Source: Asparagopsis taxiformis
Taxonomy: Eukaryota; Rhodophyta; Florideophyceae; Bonnemaisoniales; Bonnemaisoniaceae
Reading direction: 5' to 3'
DNA length: 64,000 nucleotides
NCBI GenBank assembly: GCA_030407315.1
Contig: JALQPE010001688.1
Span: 1-64,000 of the forward strand
Part shown: positions 13,801-24,528 of the stretch, one piece after another
Layout: each line of letters opens with the position of its first letter
Numbering within the stretch: position 1 is the first letter of the stretch
Made by a program: the position numbers and the translations under genes
Notes under the pieces: model-generated
Databases searched by the model: none
Told to the model about the DNA's origin: nothing
What the model saw: only the letters and a program-made list of their open reading frames with translations

Positions 13801-14762
13801 ATGTAGTGCGGAATGGGCACACGTAGTGAGGTTGTAAGCACACTGTAATCGCGGGGTGCAAATTGATTTCGGAAAGAGCTCGTGACGTGGAATTTGTAAG
13901 AGTCTGCTCCACGTGTAGCTCATCTTGACAAGCTTAGCGCGACTAGGGTATTGGGCATGTAAATTGAAAAAATTTGGAGGCAAAGAGTTGATTGGACAAT
14001 CTGGGCGATGAAATGATCAATTGCAGAGCGGTCCGCACCAAGGCGTCCGTGGATGGGTGTGTATCAGAGCGCTGCTGACGAAATGGCGTGACGTGGACGC
14101 AATCTGCCGCATCTCGCCATAAAATAGCATTACGCGCGCAAGCGGCGAGCGCCGCCGTGTCAGCGAAAATTGCGCAGCTTCCACTCGCCTGACGGTTGAT
14201 CGGCCGGAGGCGGAAGAGCCGACCAACAGCAACACAGTATCCCAATTTTCAACCAATGAAACAACTGTAAGCCCCAAGTCACGGTGTCCAAACTCGCCGC
14301 CTCGATGCGGGCAACAAAAGCGTGACGTCGATCTCATTCAATTTGTGCTCACAGCTTGGCACAGCGCACAACTTCATACAGTACCACCGTGTCTTTTTTC
14401 CAATATTCACCCGCCCGATTCCGTGCTGTCATGCGCTGCGCCGTCGATTATGACATCCATGCCGGCAGCAGTCACCCAACAAAACACTGCCGCAACACAC
14501 GCCCGTTGTTCATGCGTCCGTCTACGCGCCCCACCCAATGACTCGTCCATGCACCACCCAACTCGTTTGCACACACGCAACACCCACCGACGCGCGCGCG
14601 CCCCTCATCCCGCCGTCCAGCGCCATCGCCGCCGCCTTGACCGTCGCCGCCAGTCCGACCACCACCACCGTTGCCACAACCACTGCAACCGCCTTTGTTC
14701 CCCCACTCGCTCCATCGCTCCCCCATCATTCCCGTCCGCTCGCGACGAGCCCGCGCGCCGCC
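10835..14762. other. Long intergenic region, no supported gene
   Basis: About 3.9 kb between the patatin-like gene and the trehalose-phosphatase gene. The longest ORF is a 224-codon minus-strand frame (13309-13983) without recognisable domain and with a composition rich in Cys, His, Pro and Arg, unlike the neighbouring proteins. The part 11.0-13.2 kb is clearly AT-richer than the genes. Four TGACGT motifs lie in the last kilobase. No RNA gene was recognised. Confidence 0.5.
13719..14328. promoter_or_regulatory. Cluster of TGACGT motifs upstream of trehalose phosphatase
   Basis: TGACGT occurs at 13719-13724, 13883-13888, 14089-14094 and 14323-14328, the last being TGACGTC. The ACGT core is the usual target of plant and algal bZIP factors. 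Function is inferred from motif and position only. Confidence 0.3.
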
Positions 14763-15626
14763 ATGCCCGGTGACTCGCCCGCCCCCCCGCCGCTTCGAGC
14801 CCCGCGTCAACTCCCCTCCGCCCTCGACCTGCTGCCCAAAATCGTCGCCGACCGCGCCTCCAATAAACGACTCGTCTTCTTCCTCGACTACGACGGCACC
14901 CTATCGCCCATCGTGGAGGACCCCGACTCGGCGACCATCCCGGAGCGCACGCGCGAGGCGCTCTCCCTCGTCGCCAGTCGCTACACTACCGCCATTGTGA
15001 CGGGTCGCTCGCGAAAAAAGGTGATGCGTATGGTTCAATTGCAGCAGCTCATCTATGCTGGCAGTCACGGCTTTGACATTGAGGGCCCCAAAGGCCTCGT
15101 GTGTCACCGTGTCGCCGCGGATGCATTGCCGTTGCTCAAGTCGGTGTCGGACGAATTGGTCAAGCTCGTGCCCAGTTTCCCCGGCTCCTCGGTCGAGGAT
15201 AACGAGCTGTCGATATCGTTCCATTATCGCAAGGTGCATCCGGATCTGGTCGCGCAGGCGCAGGCGGCCGTGGACGAAATTGTGAAACGACATGGGCTGA
15301 TGCGCAAGAGTGGAAAGATGGTGTACGAGGTGCGTCCGCACTATGATTGGCACAAGGGAAAGGCGGTGGAATATCTGTTGGAAGAGTTGCAGTTGAGGGG
15401 CCCAGAGGTGTTGCCCATTTATATTGGGGACGATTTGACGGACGAGGACGCGTTCAAGGTGTTGCAGGGGAGGGGCATTTCAGTGATTGTCGCAGACGCG
15501 TCCATTTCAAGATATACATTGGCTGATTGTCGTCTCAACGACCCTATTGAAGTGCAAAGGCTGTTGTGGCACTTTGCGCGTCAGGACATGAAGCAAGGCT
15601 TAGATGTGCCGGTGGCTTCGGAATGA
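14763..15626 (+). CDS. Trehalose-6-phosphate phosphatase
   Basis: HAD-superfamily phosphatase that removes phosphate from trehalose 6-phosphate, the last step of trehalose synthesis. The nucleophile motif DYDGTLSPI (about residue 41) is present, as are TGRSRKKV, YAGSHGFDIEGPKG, and the Mg-binding GDDLTDEDAF near the C-terminus. At 287 aa from ATG 14763 it is a stand-alone OtsB/plant-TPP-type enzyme, not a TPS-TPP fusion. The frame stays open upstream to 14538, but that part is a low-complexity Thr/Pro/Ala/Arg stretch, so 14763 is preferred unless a plastid transit peptide is present. No intron. Confidence 0.93.
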   Translation: MPGDSPAPPPLRAPRQLPSALDLLPKIVADRASNKRLVFFLDYDGTLSPIVEDPDSATIPERTREALSLVASRYTTAIVTGRSRKKVMRMVQLQQLIYAGSHGFDIEGPKGLVCHRVAADALPLLKSVSDELVKLVPSFPGSSVEDNELSISFHYRKVHPDLVAQAQAAVDEIVKRHGLMRKSGKMVYEVRPHYDWHKGKAVEYLLEELQLRGPEVLPIYIGDDLTDEDAFKVLQGRGISVIVADASISRYTLADCRLNDPIEVQRLLWHFARQDMKQGLDVPVASE

Positions 15627-16560
15627 GCAAGCTAGCTGCGGCTATTATTTTGAATCGTGGGATGCACAGCTAGGTGGGATTGAACGTTCTACGACTAGCG
15701 GGCGGCTTCCATGTTGTAAATTTATTGCCAATATCTGCTGCTGCTGCTGCCGTGCGCGCCTGTGGTAGATGGCGATAGAATTGTGATGTTGTTTGGCTTT
15801 GGCTGGCTGCCAACGCAGCATCATTTCTGTTTGGAAACACTGATTAACATATAAAACTAATAGAATTATGTTGAATCGGGCCACGGAGCATATACCCTAG
15901 TTCCTTACGCAGGCAACAATGTCCGTTGCGATAATGGCCATGGCATGCGCAAATTTGTGCCTCCTCGCTACGTCATAACCAGCGCCCATCGTCTGTGCGC
16001 GGAAAGCCGATGCAAACCAACGTGTACGATGATAAGAGCACAACTCGCGTCGGCTAGCTGGCAGCTCGCACTCCCACCAAATTGAATCACTTGTCCGCCC
16101 ATCCACTATATATTCCCGGGCACTCAACGAGCACACACGATCCTTGCTGTGGCCGCGCATGGCCACAGACTGCCGCGCGACACGTTGCTCACAGCTGGAA
16201 AGCACCGCGTCGTCGCGCACGCCTATTTTAATCAATTGGTGCAGCGAGCGGCGCTTGCCGCAATTGTACCAGAGGCGGATGGATATAGATACTGCAGCGC
16301 ACGCAAGGCCGGACGCTGCTACAAATCGGCGTGCCCGCGCGCGCGCCAGCCGATTGCAACTTGTCGCGATTGACGACAATGGTGCACGTGACGCAACTCG
16401 TCAGATGGACACAGCGTTACTTACGTGGCAAATGCATTTTCTACTTTTCTATCAAATGCATAAATATTTGGTCGACTCGCCGTGCTGACACGGCATCCAC
16501 ACGATTTGTCAGCATTTTACACGTTCGACTCGTTTACAATTGTCCCATTGTAATTGCTCT
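15627..16560. other. Intergenic, convergent 3' ends
   Basis: About 930 bp between the trehalose-phosphatase stop and the stop of the large minus-strand gene. A short (GCT)n run sits near 15737. No supported gene was found. Confidence 0.45.
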
Positions 16561-19500
16561 CTACTTGCCGCGGTAACGTTCAGACATATACAATTCGCGC
16601 ACCGCTCGCAGTACACTCTTGCCATCGTCTGATAATATATGCATTACAGTGCGTACCCCACCCTCTCCGCACGCCCCAACAAGTTTCGTTATTCCTTCCG
16701 CAAGCTCTCCAGCAGCGTTCAGCCCCTCGCCCCCATCCGCAAGTCCCTCACAAGCGTCGATCAAAGCGCCCTGCACAACTTCATCCCCTGCCGCCACCAA
16801 CTGTCCGTATATCATGCTCATTTCCATCCCACGCCGGCCCGTTTGCGCACCAGGGTGCCGTAACAAACTGCGTACCAAGCCGCAAACAGCGTGTGGTAAT
16901 CCGTAAATTCCGCGTTTGTGACAAATTGCGCGACACACAGACGCAATAGCTGTCAATGTCTCCTCTCCGACATCCGCTTCCTCCGCTTGCGCTTTCACTA
17001 GTATATTGCCCAGTTCCACCATTACTTGCTGCGTCATCACACCACTCATCTCAAAAGCAGCACCGCGCACTATCGCCATCTCCGCAGTTTGAACGCACAT
17101 CAACGCACTCTTCCAGCTCATATCTCGTGCGCAACTGATTTGTGACTGTACCGCATCCCGATCTCGAGCTCGAACATTATTCATACTTTGGCTTGATTCG
17201 ATCATTCTACAGCAAAGCTCAAGCAGTGTACAAACAAGCTCTCCAGTAGCTTCCTTCTCAAGCCTTACAGTCATAATTAAGTCTTGACGCTTTCTCACAG
17301 GTATGAACCCTTCGAAAACACCTTCTTTCAATATTATTCCACCTCCACACAATATTGTCGCGCCCGCAAGTACGCCTCCGCGCATTCGTTCGCCGTATCT
17401 CACACACGTCGTCGCTTGATCCAAATCCAGCGTTTCACCAACCGAACAACGCTCATTCAGAGTACGCCGCATTTCAGCTGTAACAGTGCCACTGATCTCA
17501 CATATCTCATCATCTGACCCAGAACTAATAATAGCTGCCAACAACTGTATTCCTGAAGTGCGCACATCCGCCTTTCCACTGCAAAGAAATTGCAATGACA
17601 ATGCGCACAAGTTTGAGGTTATGAGCTTGCTGACTGCATTTCCCGTGAAGCTAGAGTATATTGAAGGGTGACCACAGAATAGTAGAAGTAATTCGCGCCC
17701 AGCATCTGTCAGTTCGTCATCTTGTAGACTTTCCGACACGATATTTGAGGCAGCAGCAAGTCCAGGACGAGTCATTCGCCTTAGAAACTTGTCTAGCTCT
17801 GCTACTGCCAAAGTCAGCTTTTCTGAATGTTGTGATAACGCGGCTATCAGTTCCGCCAGAGAGACACGAAGACTGAGAGTCGAACTGAGTAGTCTCAGGC
17901 ACATACAACGTTCGCTTGAGTTTCTGCCTTTTGTCAGTTCTTTCAGCGTTTGATTCAGTAACGCAGAGACGATACGACTGTACCGACTCACAATGTCCGC
18001 CTCTATAGAAACATCAGAAGGACACCCTTCTGTCGTATGTTGTATCACGCTGTACACATTACGTGCCAAAAAACCAACAGCAGCGAATGACGCGCTTTCG
18101 TCTTTGGCTATTTTGAAAACTGAGTCAATCAACCCGATTGCAGACTCACCAGAGGAGGCATTCCTTTCAAATTGCACCAGGCGCCGCAAAATCCAGTCGC
18201 ATTTCATATGTTGCAACGCCTGTGGCATCATATACTTCCAGAATGACAACGAAGCATATTTCATGCTGAGCACAGCTTGAAACGCCTCTTCTTGGCAGTC
18301 TCCAGAAGAAAGGACACCATACTTCTTCTCTATGCACTTTGCAATATCCCGCTCATCTTTGTCAACGAGATAACGATCCGGGAGGCCTTGAATTAACCTA
18401 AATAGCGCCTTTGGACCTGAATGACACCCATCAGACTCATTTGCCTTTTCTTCTGATGCCGAACAGTTGGTAATTCTTGCTACCAATGCTGCTGGTAATG
18501 CTCGTCGTACTATGCTAGTTTCGAGTAATTCCTCCCATCGTGAATCATCGACATCATAGTTCTCCGCATATTGTCCCAAAAATGTAACGAGTCCCACAGG
18601 AGGTTCGCAATCGCTTAGAGAGTAATCCAGCATCCGACTTAGACTACCAATAATCGGAGTGACAGCCCCCAGAGCTGAATCATCATAGAAGAACCTCCAT
18701 TTTGAAATTTGTGCTTTGTCGCTTCCCGAAAACTCTTCATAGCATTTAAACAACAAGATGAAAGCTCGTTGCATAGAAGGCTTCACGCGATCTCCAGACT
18801 TACTAGCTGCAAATGCATGTAGAAGCACTGAAATGAATCTGATCAGGTTGAAACAAACATTAGGATCCGATGGCGGTGCATCACGAGAAAATAGATCCAA
18901 CAACGTTTCCAAAACCCCGGCTTTTGATTCCCCACCGTAATGAAATGGCGAGCCGCGAGCTGAACTAACCAAGCCACTATTGATAATGTTCTGCAGTTCT
19001 TCTGAAGAAAACTGCATACCTGTACGAATTGCAGCAAAAAATACTGAAGCCAACAAGTATAACGACCCACAACGTGCCTCGAGAGATGAGCCATGATTTG
19101 CGAAAACTGGAAAAACAACCTCACGAGCTGCCGAAAGCACTGAGGATGTCTCTGATGTATTGACAGTCTCCAGGATGAGAGCGACCAGGAAAGAAACGAT
19201 GGGGGCATCCTCTGAAGAAAATGTATCCTTTGCATCTGATGACATGAGTTCTCGTATACACTGCGCCGGTTGTCCACGAGGTAATGATCCAACTGCCTCA
19301 GCTAATTCTCTCTGAACCGTCTTGTCCTGGAAAACTTCCGTCATGATTCCGAGCAGCGGAAAACCGTGGACAGTGCTTGTCAGGGTTTTGAACAGAATGG
19401 GTAGAGTTCGAGTTCCATGATAGGAACGAATGAGCGTGACGAGCAATGATACGCGTGATGGTATTCTAACATAGTTGCGACGGCTAGATTCTCGTTTGGT

Positions 19501-20775
19501 GACGATACTGGCGAGCAGTTTTCCAACATCGTCAGACACTGTATCCAGAGAAAATGTCAGAATAGCCTTTATCGGATCTGTTAACCATTGGATTGCATCC
19601 ATGTGTAGATTTTTCCGCGCATACAGATCTGCAAGGATTTTCACAAGGTCGGTGAACCAAGCTGCGATTGATTTCCCAAGATTGATGGATTTCTGCTTCT
19701 GCTCCTTAACCACCGTCTTGTCACCTGCGACTTTTGACTTTTTCGAGTGTCTGCTTGCTGTCTGTAAACGCGCATCGTATGAAGGTCGGTAAATACTCAG
19801 TTCATGCCCAACTTCAAACAAGGCCGTGAGGGCTTCAGTTCTGACGCGCACTCTTGCAGCCGTTTCGTCTGCTCCATTTTCTTCCGACTTTCCGCTCGAT
19901 GTCAACGTTTCGCACGCAGAAAGTGTCGATTGATGCAAAGCATTGCAAATGTCACGGAAAAAGACCAGGACCTGACAGACGTCCATAGGTAGCTCTCCCC
20001 ACCCACGCTTCTTCACGTAGGTCGCTGAAGATGCAAGCGAGCGAACGAGATGGACGTAGGATCGTAATGCGTACCCCGCAGCTTGTGCAAGTTGAGGGCT
20101 GGTGGACGTTCCGAAGAATTTCAAAAGAGCGGTTTGTGAATTTGAAGGGCTGATAAAGAGTGAGGACGACAGCACTCTGTCACACAAGTGAGCAAGTCGT
20201 TTGGGTGCTGATATAAGAGGTATGAAGAGTTGGGAGGTTGCAAGAGACTGTAACATCTTCTCCTCGCGAGTATGTTTTTGCAGCTCAAGTTGCGTTGTTA
20301 GCAAATTAATAGCAAGCGGTTCAACAGTCGCATCCGTCTGAAGAATTTCCATGACAACAGCAGTTAGCGCCGTGTTTTGCGCTAGTGTTGGCGTAAGCAG
20401 AGGAACATCTCGCGAGTGGATGTATTGCAATGCAGCAAGAACGGCTTGTTGCAAATGAGGACCCCCTGTAAGATGTTTGGCTGCTATGGCGAAGAGAACT
20501 GACGGTAGCTGGACGTCATAAGTTGCCTTCTCGGTGGATTGTAGCAGCTTCACGAGAAGACGCCAATACATTGGGTGCGCCTGCTCGTCTTCGGTTTGAA
20601 GGATGTAGAAAACATGCTGTTGCACGAGTGGTGCTGGATGCGGCGTGAGAGTCTTGCTGTTGGAGATGAGGTTTTCACAGAGTGCCAACTTTTCAGCAAT
20701 AGACACATCTCGGCTTCGAAGGGATTTGGCAGTGCCTGTGTATGAGAAGATGGTTGCAACGTCTGCTCTTGTCAT
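16561..20775 (-). CDS. Large helical-repeat (ARM/HEAT-like) protein, unidentified
   Basis: Protein of 1404 aa in one uninterrupted frame. I do not recognise it firmly. It is almost entirely predicted-helical, Leu/Ala/Ser-rich, without membrane segments or low-complexity tails except a Lys-rich patch (SRHSKKSKVAGDKTV, about residue 340). Regularly spaced Leu and Ala suggest ARM or HEAT repeats throughout. The size and all-helical build recall focadhesin (plant RST1), but I see no diagnostic motif, so this is only a suggestion. ATG 20775 (MTRADVATIF) is the first ATG; the frame stays open 37 codons upstream without one. It is divergent to the DUF1990 gene and convergent to trehalose phosphatase. 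Confidence 0.7.
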   Translation of the reverse strand: MTRADVATIFSYTGTAKSLRSRDVSIAEKLALCENLISNSKTLTPHPAPLVQQHVFYILQTEDEQAHPMYWRLLVKLLQSTEKATYDVQLPSVLFAIAAKHLTGGPHLQQAVLAALQYIHSRDVPLLTPTLAQNTALTAVVMEILQTDATVEPLAINLLTTQLELQKHTREEKMLQSLATSQLFIPLISAPKRLAHLCDRVLSSSLFISPSNSQTALLKFFGTSTSPQLAQAAGYALRSYVHLVRSLASSATYVKKRGWGELPMDVCQVLVFFRDICNALHQSTLSACETLTSSGKSEENGADETAARVRVRTEALTALFEVGHELSIYRPSYDARLQTASRHSKKSKVAGDKTVVKEQKQKSINLGKSIAAWFTDLVKILADLYARKNLHMDAIQWLTDPIKAILTFSLDTVSDDVGKLLASIVTKRESSRRNYVRIPSRVSLLVTLIRSYHGTRTLPILFKTLTSTVHGFPLLGIMTEVFQDKTVQRELAEAVGSLPRGQPAQCIRELMSSDAKDTFSSEDAPIVSFLVALILETVNTSETSSVLSAAREVVFPVFANHGSSLEARCGSLYLLASVFFAAIRTGMQFSSEELQNIINSGLVSSARGSPFHYGGESKAGVLETLLDLFSRDAPPSDPNVCFNLIRFISVLLHAFAASKSGDRVKPSMQRAFILLFKCYEEFSGSDKAQISKWRFFYDDSALGAVTPIIGSLSRMLDYSLSDCEPPVGLVTFLGQYAENYDVDDSRWEELLETSIVRRALPAALVARITNCSASEEKANESDGCHSGPKALFRLIQGLPDRYLVDKDERDIAKCIEKKYGVLSSGDCQEEAFQAVLSMKYASLSFWKYMMPQALQHMKCDWILRRLVQFERNASSGESAIGLIDSVFKIAKDESASFAAVGFLARNVYSVIQHTTEGCPSDVSIEADIVSRYSRIVSALLNQTLKELTKGRNSSERCMCLRLLSSTLSLRVSLAELIAALSQHSEKLTLAVAELDKFLRRMTRPGLAAASNIVSESLQDDELTDAGRELLLLFCGHPSIYSSFTGNAVSKLITSNLCALSLQFLCSGKADVRTSGIQLLAAIISSGSDDEICEISGTVTAEMRRTLNERCSVGETLDLDQATTCVRYGERMRGGVLAGATILCGGGIILKEGVFEGFIPVRKRQDLIMTVRLEKEATGELVCTLLELCCRMIESSQSMNNVRARDRDAVQSQISCARDMSWKSALMCVQTAEMAIVRGAAFEMSGVMTQQVMVELGNILVKAQAEEADVGEETLTAIASVCRAICHKRGIYGLPHAVCGLVRSLLRHPGAQTGRRGMEMSMIYGQLVAAGDEVVQGALIDACEGLADGGEGLNAAGELAEGITKLVGACGEGGVRTVMHILSDDGKSVLRAVRELYMSERYRGK

Positions 20776-21252
20776 TTTCAAGCGCTGGTGCGTGCCAATT
20801 GCAATGTTGGTGTGGAAATGATCGGATGCGGAAATTTGTTGCTGTTTTGGCGAAGGTTGGTACAGCGCAGTGCGACGACTGGACAACGTCTGTAATCGCT
20901 TTACTGGGATTGGATGCTCATCCTCGGCAACAATCAGACCGGCATCCCGCGAGCTTCAAACTCAACGACGTAATGTAAATAGCAGCAGCCCCACGCGCCC
21001 CTAAGAAACGACCGGCTCAAGCAAAGGCAAATTGTTGGTACTGGCCGGCGACCAGTTTACGATCATAACATACAGTATGACAAGTTGCAACAAAAATCAA
21101 AATCAACAATTGTGTACAGCAATCAGATTGAGAACGATCTCCGCCATCATCTGCAATTGGATAAAACCCTATGACGAAGCAATAAGACCCCTCCGCATCT
21201 CCGACCGCCATCGAGCCGATACTCGCTGCGTGATCACGTCACCGATCCGGTA
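20776..21252. other. Divergent promoter region
   Basis: About 480 bp between the starts of the helical-repeat gene (-) and the DUF1990 gene (+). It should contain both promoters. No gene is supported here. Confidence 0.45.
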
Positions 21253-21864
21253 ATGCCCATCTCTTTCCGCGTAGCAGGGGCGGATCTCTGCTTATTCGGG
21301 GCTCCGGTCGCAGATGACATAACCTCGTTAGCGAAATCACATCAGGCCTCTGCATTGGCACCGTACCCGTCCCAGACGCAATCGGCGACAGCAATCCCGG
21401 CCGGCTACCGCATTAATTCGTACACAAAGCGCGTCGCGCAGGGACGTGGCGCGTATTTGCGCGCCGCAAAAGCGCTCACATCAGACGCGCTCGAACTGCC
21501 CTGGCTGCGCTTCTGGCGATTGGGCCGCGGTTCGCGCTGGCAACCTGGCGATATCGTCGTGATTTCCTCGCGCGTCCTCCCCTTCCTCTGGACCAGCAAT
21601 GTGAACCGCGTCGTGTCCGTCGCGCACACAAGGACGAAATGTTCGGTCGCGTGGGGCACGACGGATAGACATGTGCTGCGCGGTGAGGAGGTATTGCAAG
21701 TGGAGCTTTTTAAATCGAAAGATGTGCAATTTCGACTGCGATCGTTCTCTAGACCGCATGTGTTTCTTGCGTGGTTGGTGTATCCGTATATTGTATTTAT
21801 GCAGGCAAAGTTTGCACGCGATGTTTCGAAACAACTTGTGACAATTTCGAGTGAAACTGGATGA
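21253..21864 (+). CDS. DUF1990 (UPF0548) family protein
   Basis: Protein of 203 aa from a family found in bacteria and plants (for example Arabidopsis UPF0548 proteins). Its biochemical role is not established. Visible family features: QGRGAYLRAAKAL near residue 63, LPWLRFW, GDIVVISSRVL, WNVNRVVSV-like NVNRVVSVAHT, WGTTDRHVLRGEEVLQVE, and the C-terminal LRSFSRPHVFLAWLVYP...QAKFARD. Length fits the family. The gene ends 10 bp before the convergent MRNIP gene, so the transcripts must overlap. Confidence 0.85.
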   Translation: MPISFRVAGADLCLFGAPVADDITSLAKSHQASALAPYPSQTQSATAIPAGYRINSYTKRVAQGRGAYLRAAKALTSDALELPWLRFWRLGRGSRWQPGDIVVISSRVLPFLWTSNVNRVVSVAHTRTKCSVAWGTTDRHVLRGEEVLQVELFKSKDVQFRLRSFSRPHVFLAWLVYPYIVFMQAKFARDVSKQLVTISSETG

Positions 21865-21874
21865 CTTATGTTGG

Positions 21875-22853
21875 CTAGAACAGATCATTAGCCTCTTCTT
21901 CTACCACTATTTCGTCACCCAAGCTTGTAAATGCAATATCTCCCCCGTTGACACCGTCGGCTGCAACTGGTGTTCTCGAAACAACTTGGTTGCTCAACAC
22001 ATTCCATCGACTTTTCGTCGCAGCGCTTCCACGGGAACGTGGTGTGGTTTTCCGTACATCGCTTCTCGGGTGATTAACAGACATGGACGCATTCAGACCT
22101 ACTTGCCTGTTCGTTGTAGGCAATTGGCTTTTTGTACTATGTGATGGCGCTAAAGTGGGATTCTCCAAATGGCGCCTATCATAGCTTTCATTTTCAGAAG
22201 AATCCATCTTACTTTTGAACCGACCATGCGTATCAAGACGTCTTCGTCCTTTTTCTGGTGCGGCATGTTCACGAACGTCTACACGGCTAGAAGCTCCCTT
22301 TCGTCGCTTTTGCACGCTGTCTGGAAGGGCCGTAATGAAATTATCATCTGCAAAAGTCTCGTCGGTACGCGTATCATTGTCTTCCAGCGAGTCGGAAGGG
22401 CGCTTATACTTGGATTCAACAACTGCTGCATACGAAGCCCACTTGGACTGCTGTGGTGCTTGCCCCGAATCGAGGTGCTGTTGTGGATCAGGGGGCTGTT
22501 GCAAATCAGTATGATCATCGACGGTCGCTCGCGATGCGTTTTGAAGGTTTTGTTCGTCAAAGTGCTCGGCAGCCTGGCCACGAGTTAAGTTGAGCTTTTG
22601 AATAAATTTGCGAACGTCGGCTGCTTTATCGGAGTGTGCTGCAATCTGCGAAAGATGCGAATACATGTTAGTGTGGACGTTTTGCAGGAATGCAATCAAA
22701 GATCTACAAGGACAAGAGAAATATGGATAAACTTACACTGCGCACACTTTGCTTACTTCCGCACAACTTGCAGTTAAATTTTGAATCCTTTCGCCGCTGA
22801 CTCACCTGATATTGTTGACAGCGAAAGCATTGGACAGCTATGAATTTGGGCAT
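21875..22853 (-). CDS. MRNIP-like protein (MRN complex-interacting protein)
   Basis: Exons 22737-22853 and 21875-22645; 295 aa. Human MRNIP binds the MRE11-RAD50-NBS1 complex and promotes its action at DNA breaks. The first exon encodes the whole conserved zinc-binding knuckle: CFRCQQYQ, then CKLCGSKQS. After splicing, the second conserved block follows at the expected distance (VRKFIQKLN, matching RRHVQKLN of the animal protein). The rest is low in order, with basic and Ser-rich stretches (nuclear) and an acidic C-terminal tail (EEEANDLF). Family identification rests on the knuckle and the RKFIQKLN block. The role in this organism is inferred. Confidence 0.8.
22646..22736 (-). other. Spliceosomal intron in MRNIP-like gene
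   Basis: 91 nt, minus strand. Donor GTAAGT, branch CTAAC at 22671-22667, acceptor TTTCGCAG. It is phase 0 and joins KQSVRS to IAAHSDKAA. A nearer TTGTAG would make a 33-nt intron and is less likely. Confidence 0.8.
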
Positions 22854-24520
22854 TGTGATGTTTACCACGAGGTCTCGAGATTGTCGGCACACAAACAACA
22901 GCCGCAAGTCGAGTTGGCAAAGATGAGGCGACTGTCTACAAAGAAATTGGTTTTTTTGGGTGGGGCTCAGGTATTTTGAATAAAAAAATAATTTTGGAAA
23001 TGTTGTGGGACGAGTGGTCAAAGCTTTGTTGTGGGTCGTCGTAGGGGAGGATATCACCCTTGAACGATACCCTATTCTGTCTGTTAAGCGAAGAATCGTA
23101 GTGTAGAAGACAATGTAAGAGGGTACTGTACGATTTGTGCGTTTTGCGGAAAGTTAGCCAGACAAAGTTGGCAATGAAATTACATCAGTACATTTGTCAC
23201 CAATGGTTGCCACTATTGACAGTTCTGGTTTTGTATAATGTGCGTGTAGTATCAAGTACAACATTTGACAGGTTATACATTGGCATGTGCTCGCGTATTA
23301 TTCTCTCCCCAAACGGCGTATAATTTCGGTATCTAGTAGCACTTACAGGTCACTTTGATAACACTCGAGACATTTGCTACGCTCTCTTCTCCCGCGGTAC
23401 ACGATTGATTGCAGAGCATCTCGTGAAGCATACTTGCAAGAAAGATGTATAACCCAAAAGCATACATGATATTTGTTCAACACGGCACATGGCAGCACCA
23501 GAAGCGCGCTTCGCAAGCATCGTGAGACAATGATTTGGGCTCGAAGAAAGGGTACACAAAAGTTTCAGAATGGATGGTACATATCGAGTAGTCGATCTCG
23601 TTGCAGCTTGCACTGCTTTATTTATTCCGCACAGTAACACGGCAGTAGCTTTATCGCGCGTTTTATGAGTCCAATGCGATACGTCGGAGTGCAATATAGA
23701 TATTTTACGCGAGGAGGCCTCGAAATTTTTGGCAGTGATTTGGCGTGCCGATGCAGGATGTGTGGTAGTCACTTGACGATTATTGCTCCCGCGCAGGCGC
23801 ATTTGCAAGCAACAAAGCGTGTGCGATGGGCGCCGACGCAACCTGGTCCGACCGACGTGCCCTTCGGTATATTGTCGTGTGGATTAGCGGTCCACTAGAG
23901 TGCTGCAGTGCAGTATCACGCTGTGTGTTGCTTTGACAGCTCCACGGCGTCGTTATAAAAAACACGGCTGTCACTGATGGTTTGCATCAACGACATACTG
24001 AAAATAGCATTGCCCTATGTGACTTATTTGTTGGACTGCGACTTGGCACAGCGTAGACAAGGTGTAAACAAATGGGAATCGGGTGGGCGTGCGAGCGAGC
24101 GAACAAGCGAGCTTACACCTTGAATTGTGTCAGATGGGACTTTTTTCGACGAAATGTCGTCGCGTTGTACAGTTGCAGTCTGCACCGCACAGAATGTTTA
24201 CGTTATCTACCGGCGGCTCGTCTCGTTTCTGCAATCTCGATGCATAACATTGAAATTTTGCGTCAACCTGTGTGGAACAAGATGTCAAGTAGCGCTCCAT
24301 AAATATCAAAGTGTTGAAAGAAATGGGGGCAGCGTCGCTATCTGGCTTGATGCAATATTCGGTCATGACAAACAGCGAGCGCACAGGCGGCTTGGCTGCA
24401 TACGGTGATAATTAAAATCATAACGATACTCACGGGCACTGAGCGACGAGGCGGTAAATATAATAATCAACACGGCTCTTCGTGGGCGTGAACTCGTGCT
24501 GCACGATGGATTGATTGCGG

Positions 24521-24528
24521 TGACGTCA
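24521..24528. promoter_or_regulatory. Perfect CRE palindrome TGACGTCA
   Basis: An eight-base palindrome that matches the CREB/ATF-type bZIP site. It lies 1.2 kb upstream of the bHLH start. Function is inferred from the motif alone. Confidence 0.3.

Noticed and set aside
13309..13983. 224-codon minus-strand ORF upstream of trehalose phosphatase
   Set aside because: No domain, odd composition (Cys, His, Pro, Arg), and overlapping ORFs in two other minus frames. Likely chance.
14538..14762. 75-codon N-terminal extension of the trehalose phosphatase
   Set aside because: Low-complexity sequence before a good ATG at 14763. Could still be a transit peptide, so only set aside.
22704..22736. 33-nt intron in the MRNIP gene ending TTGTAG
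   Set aside because: Too short and without a branch site before the acceptor. The 91-nt intron fits all other introns.
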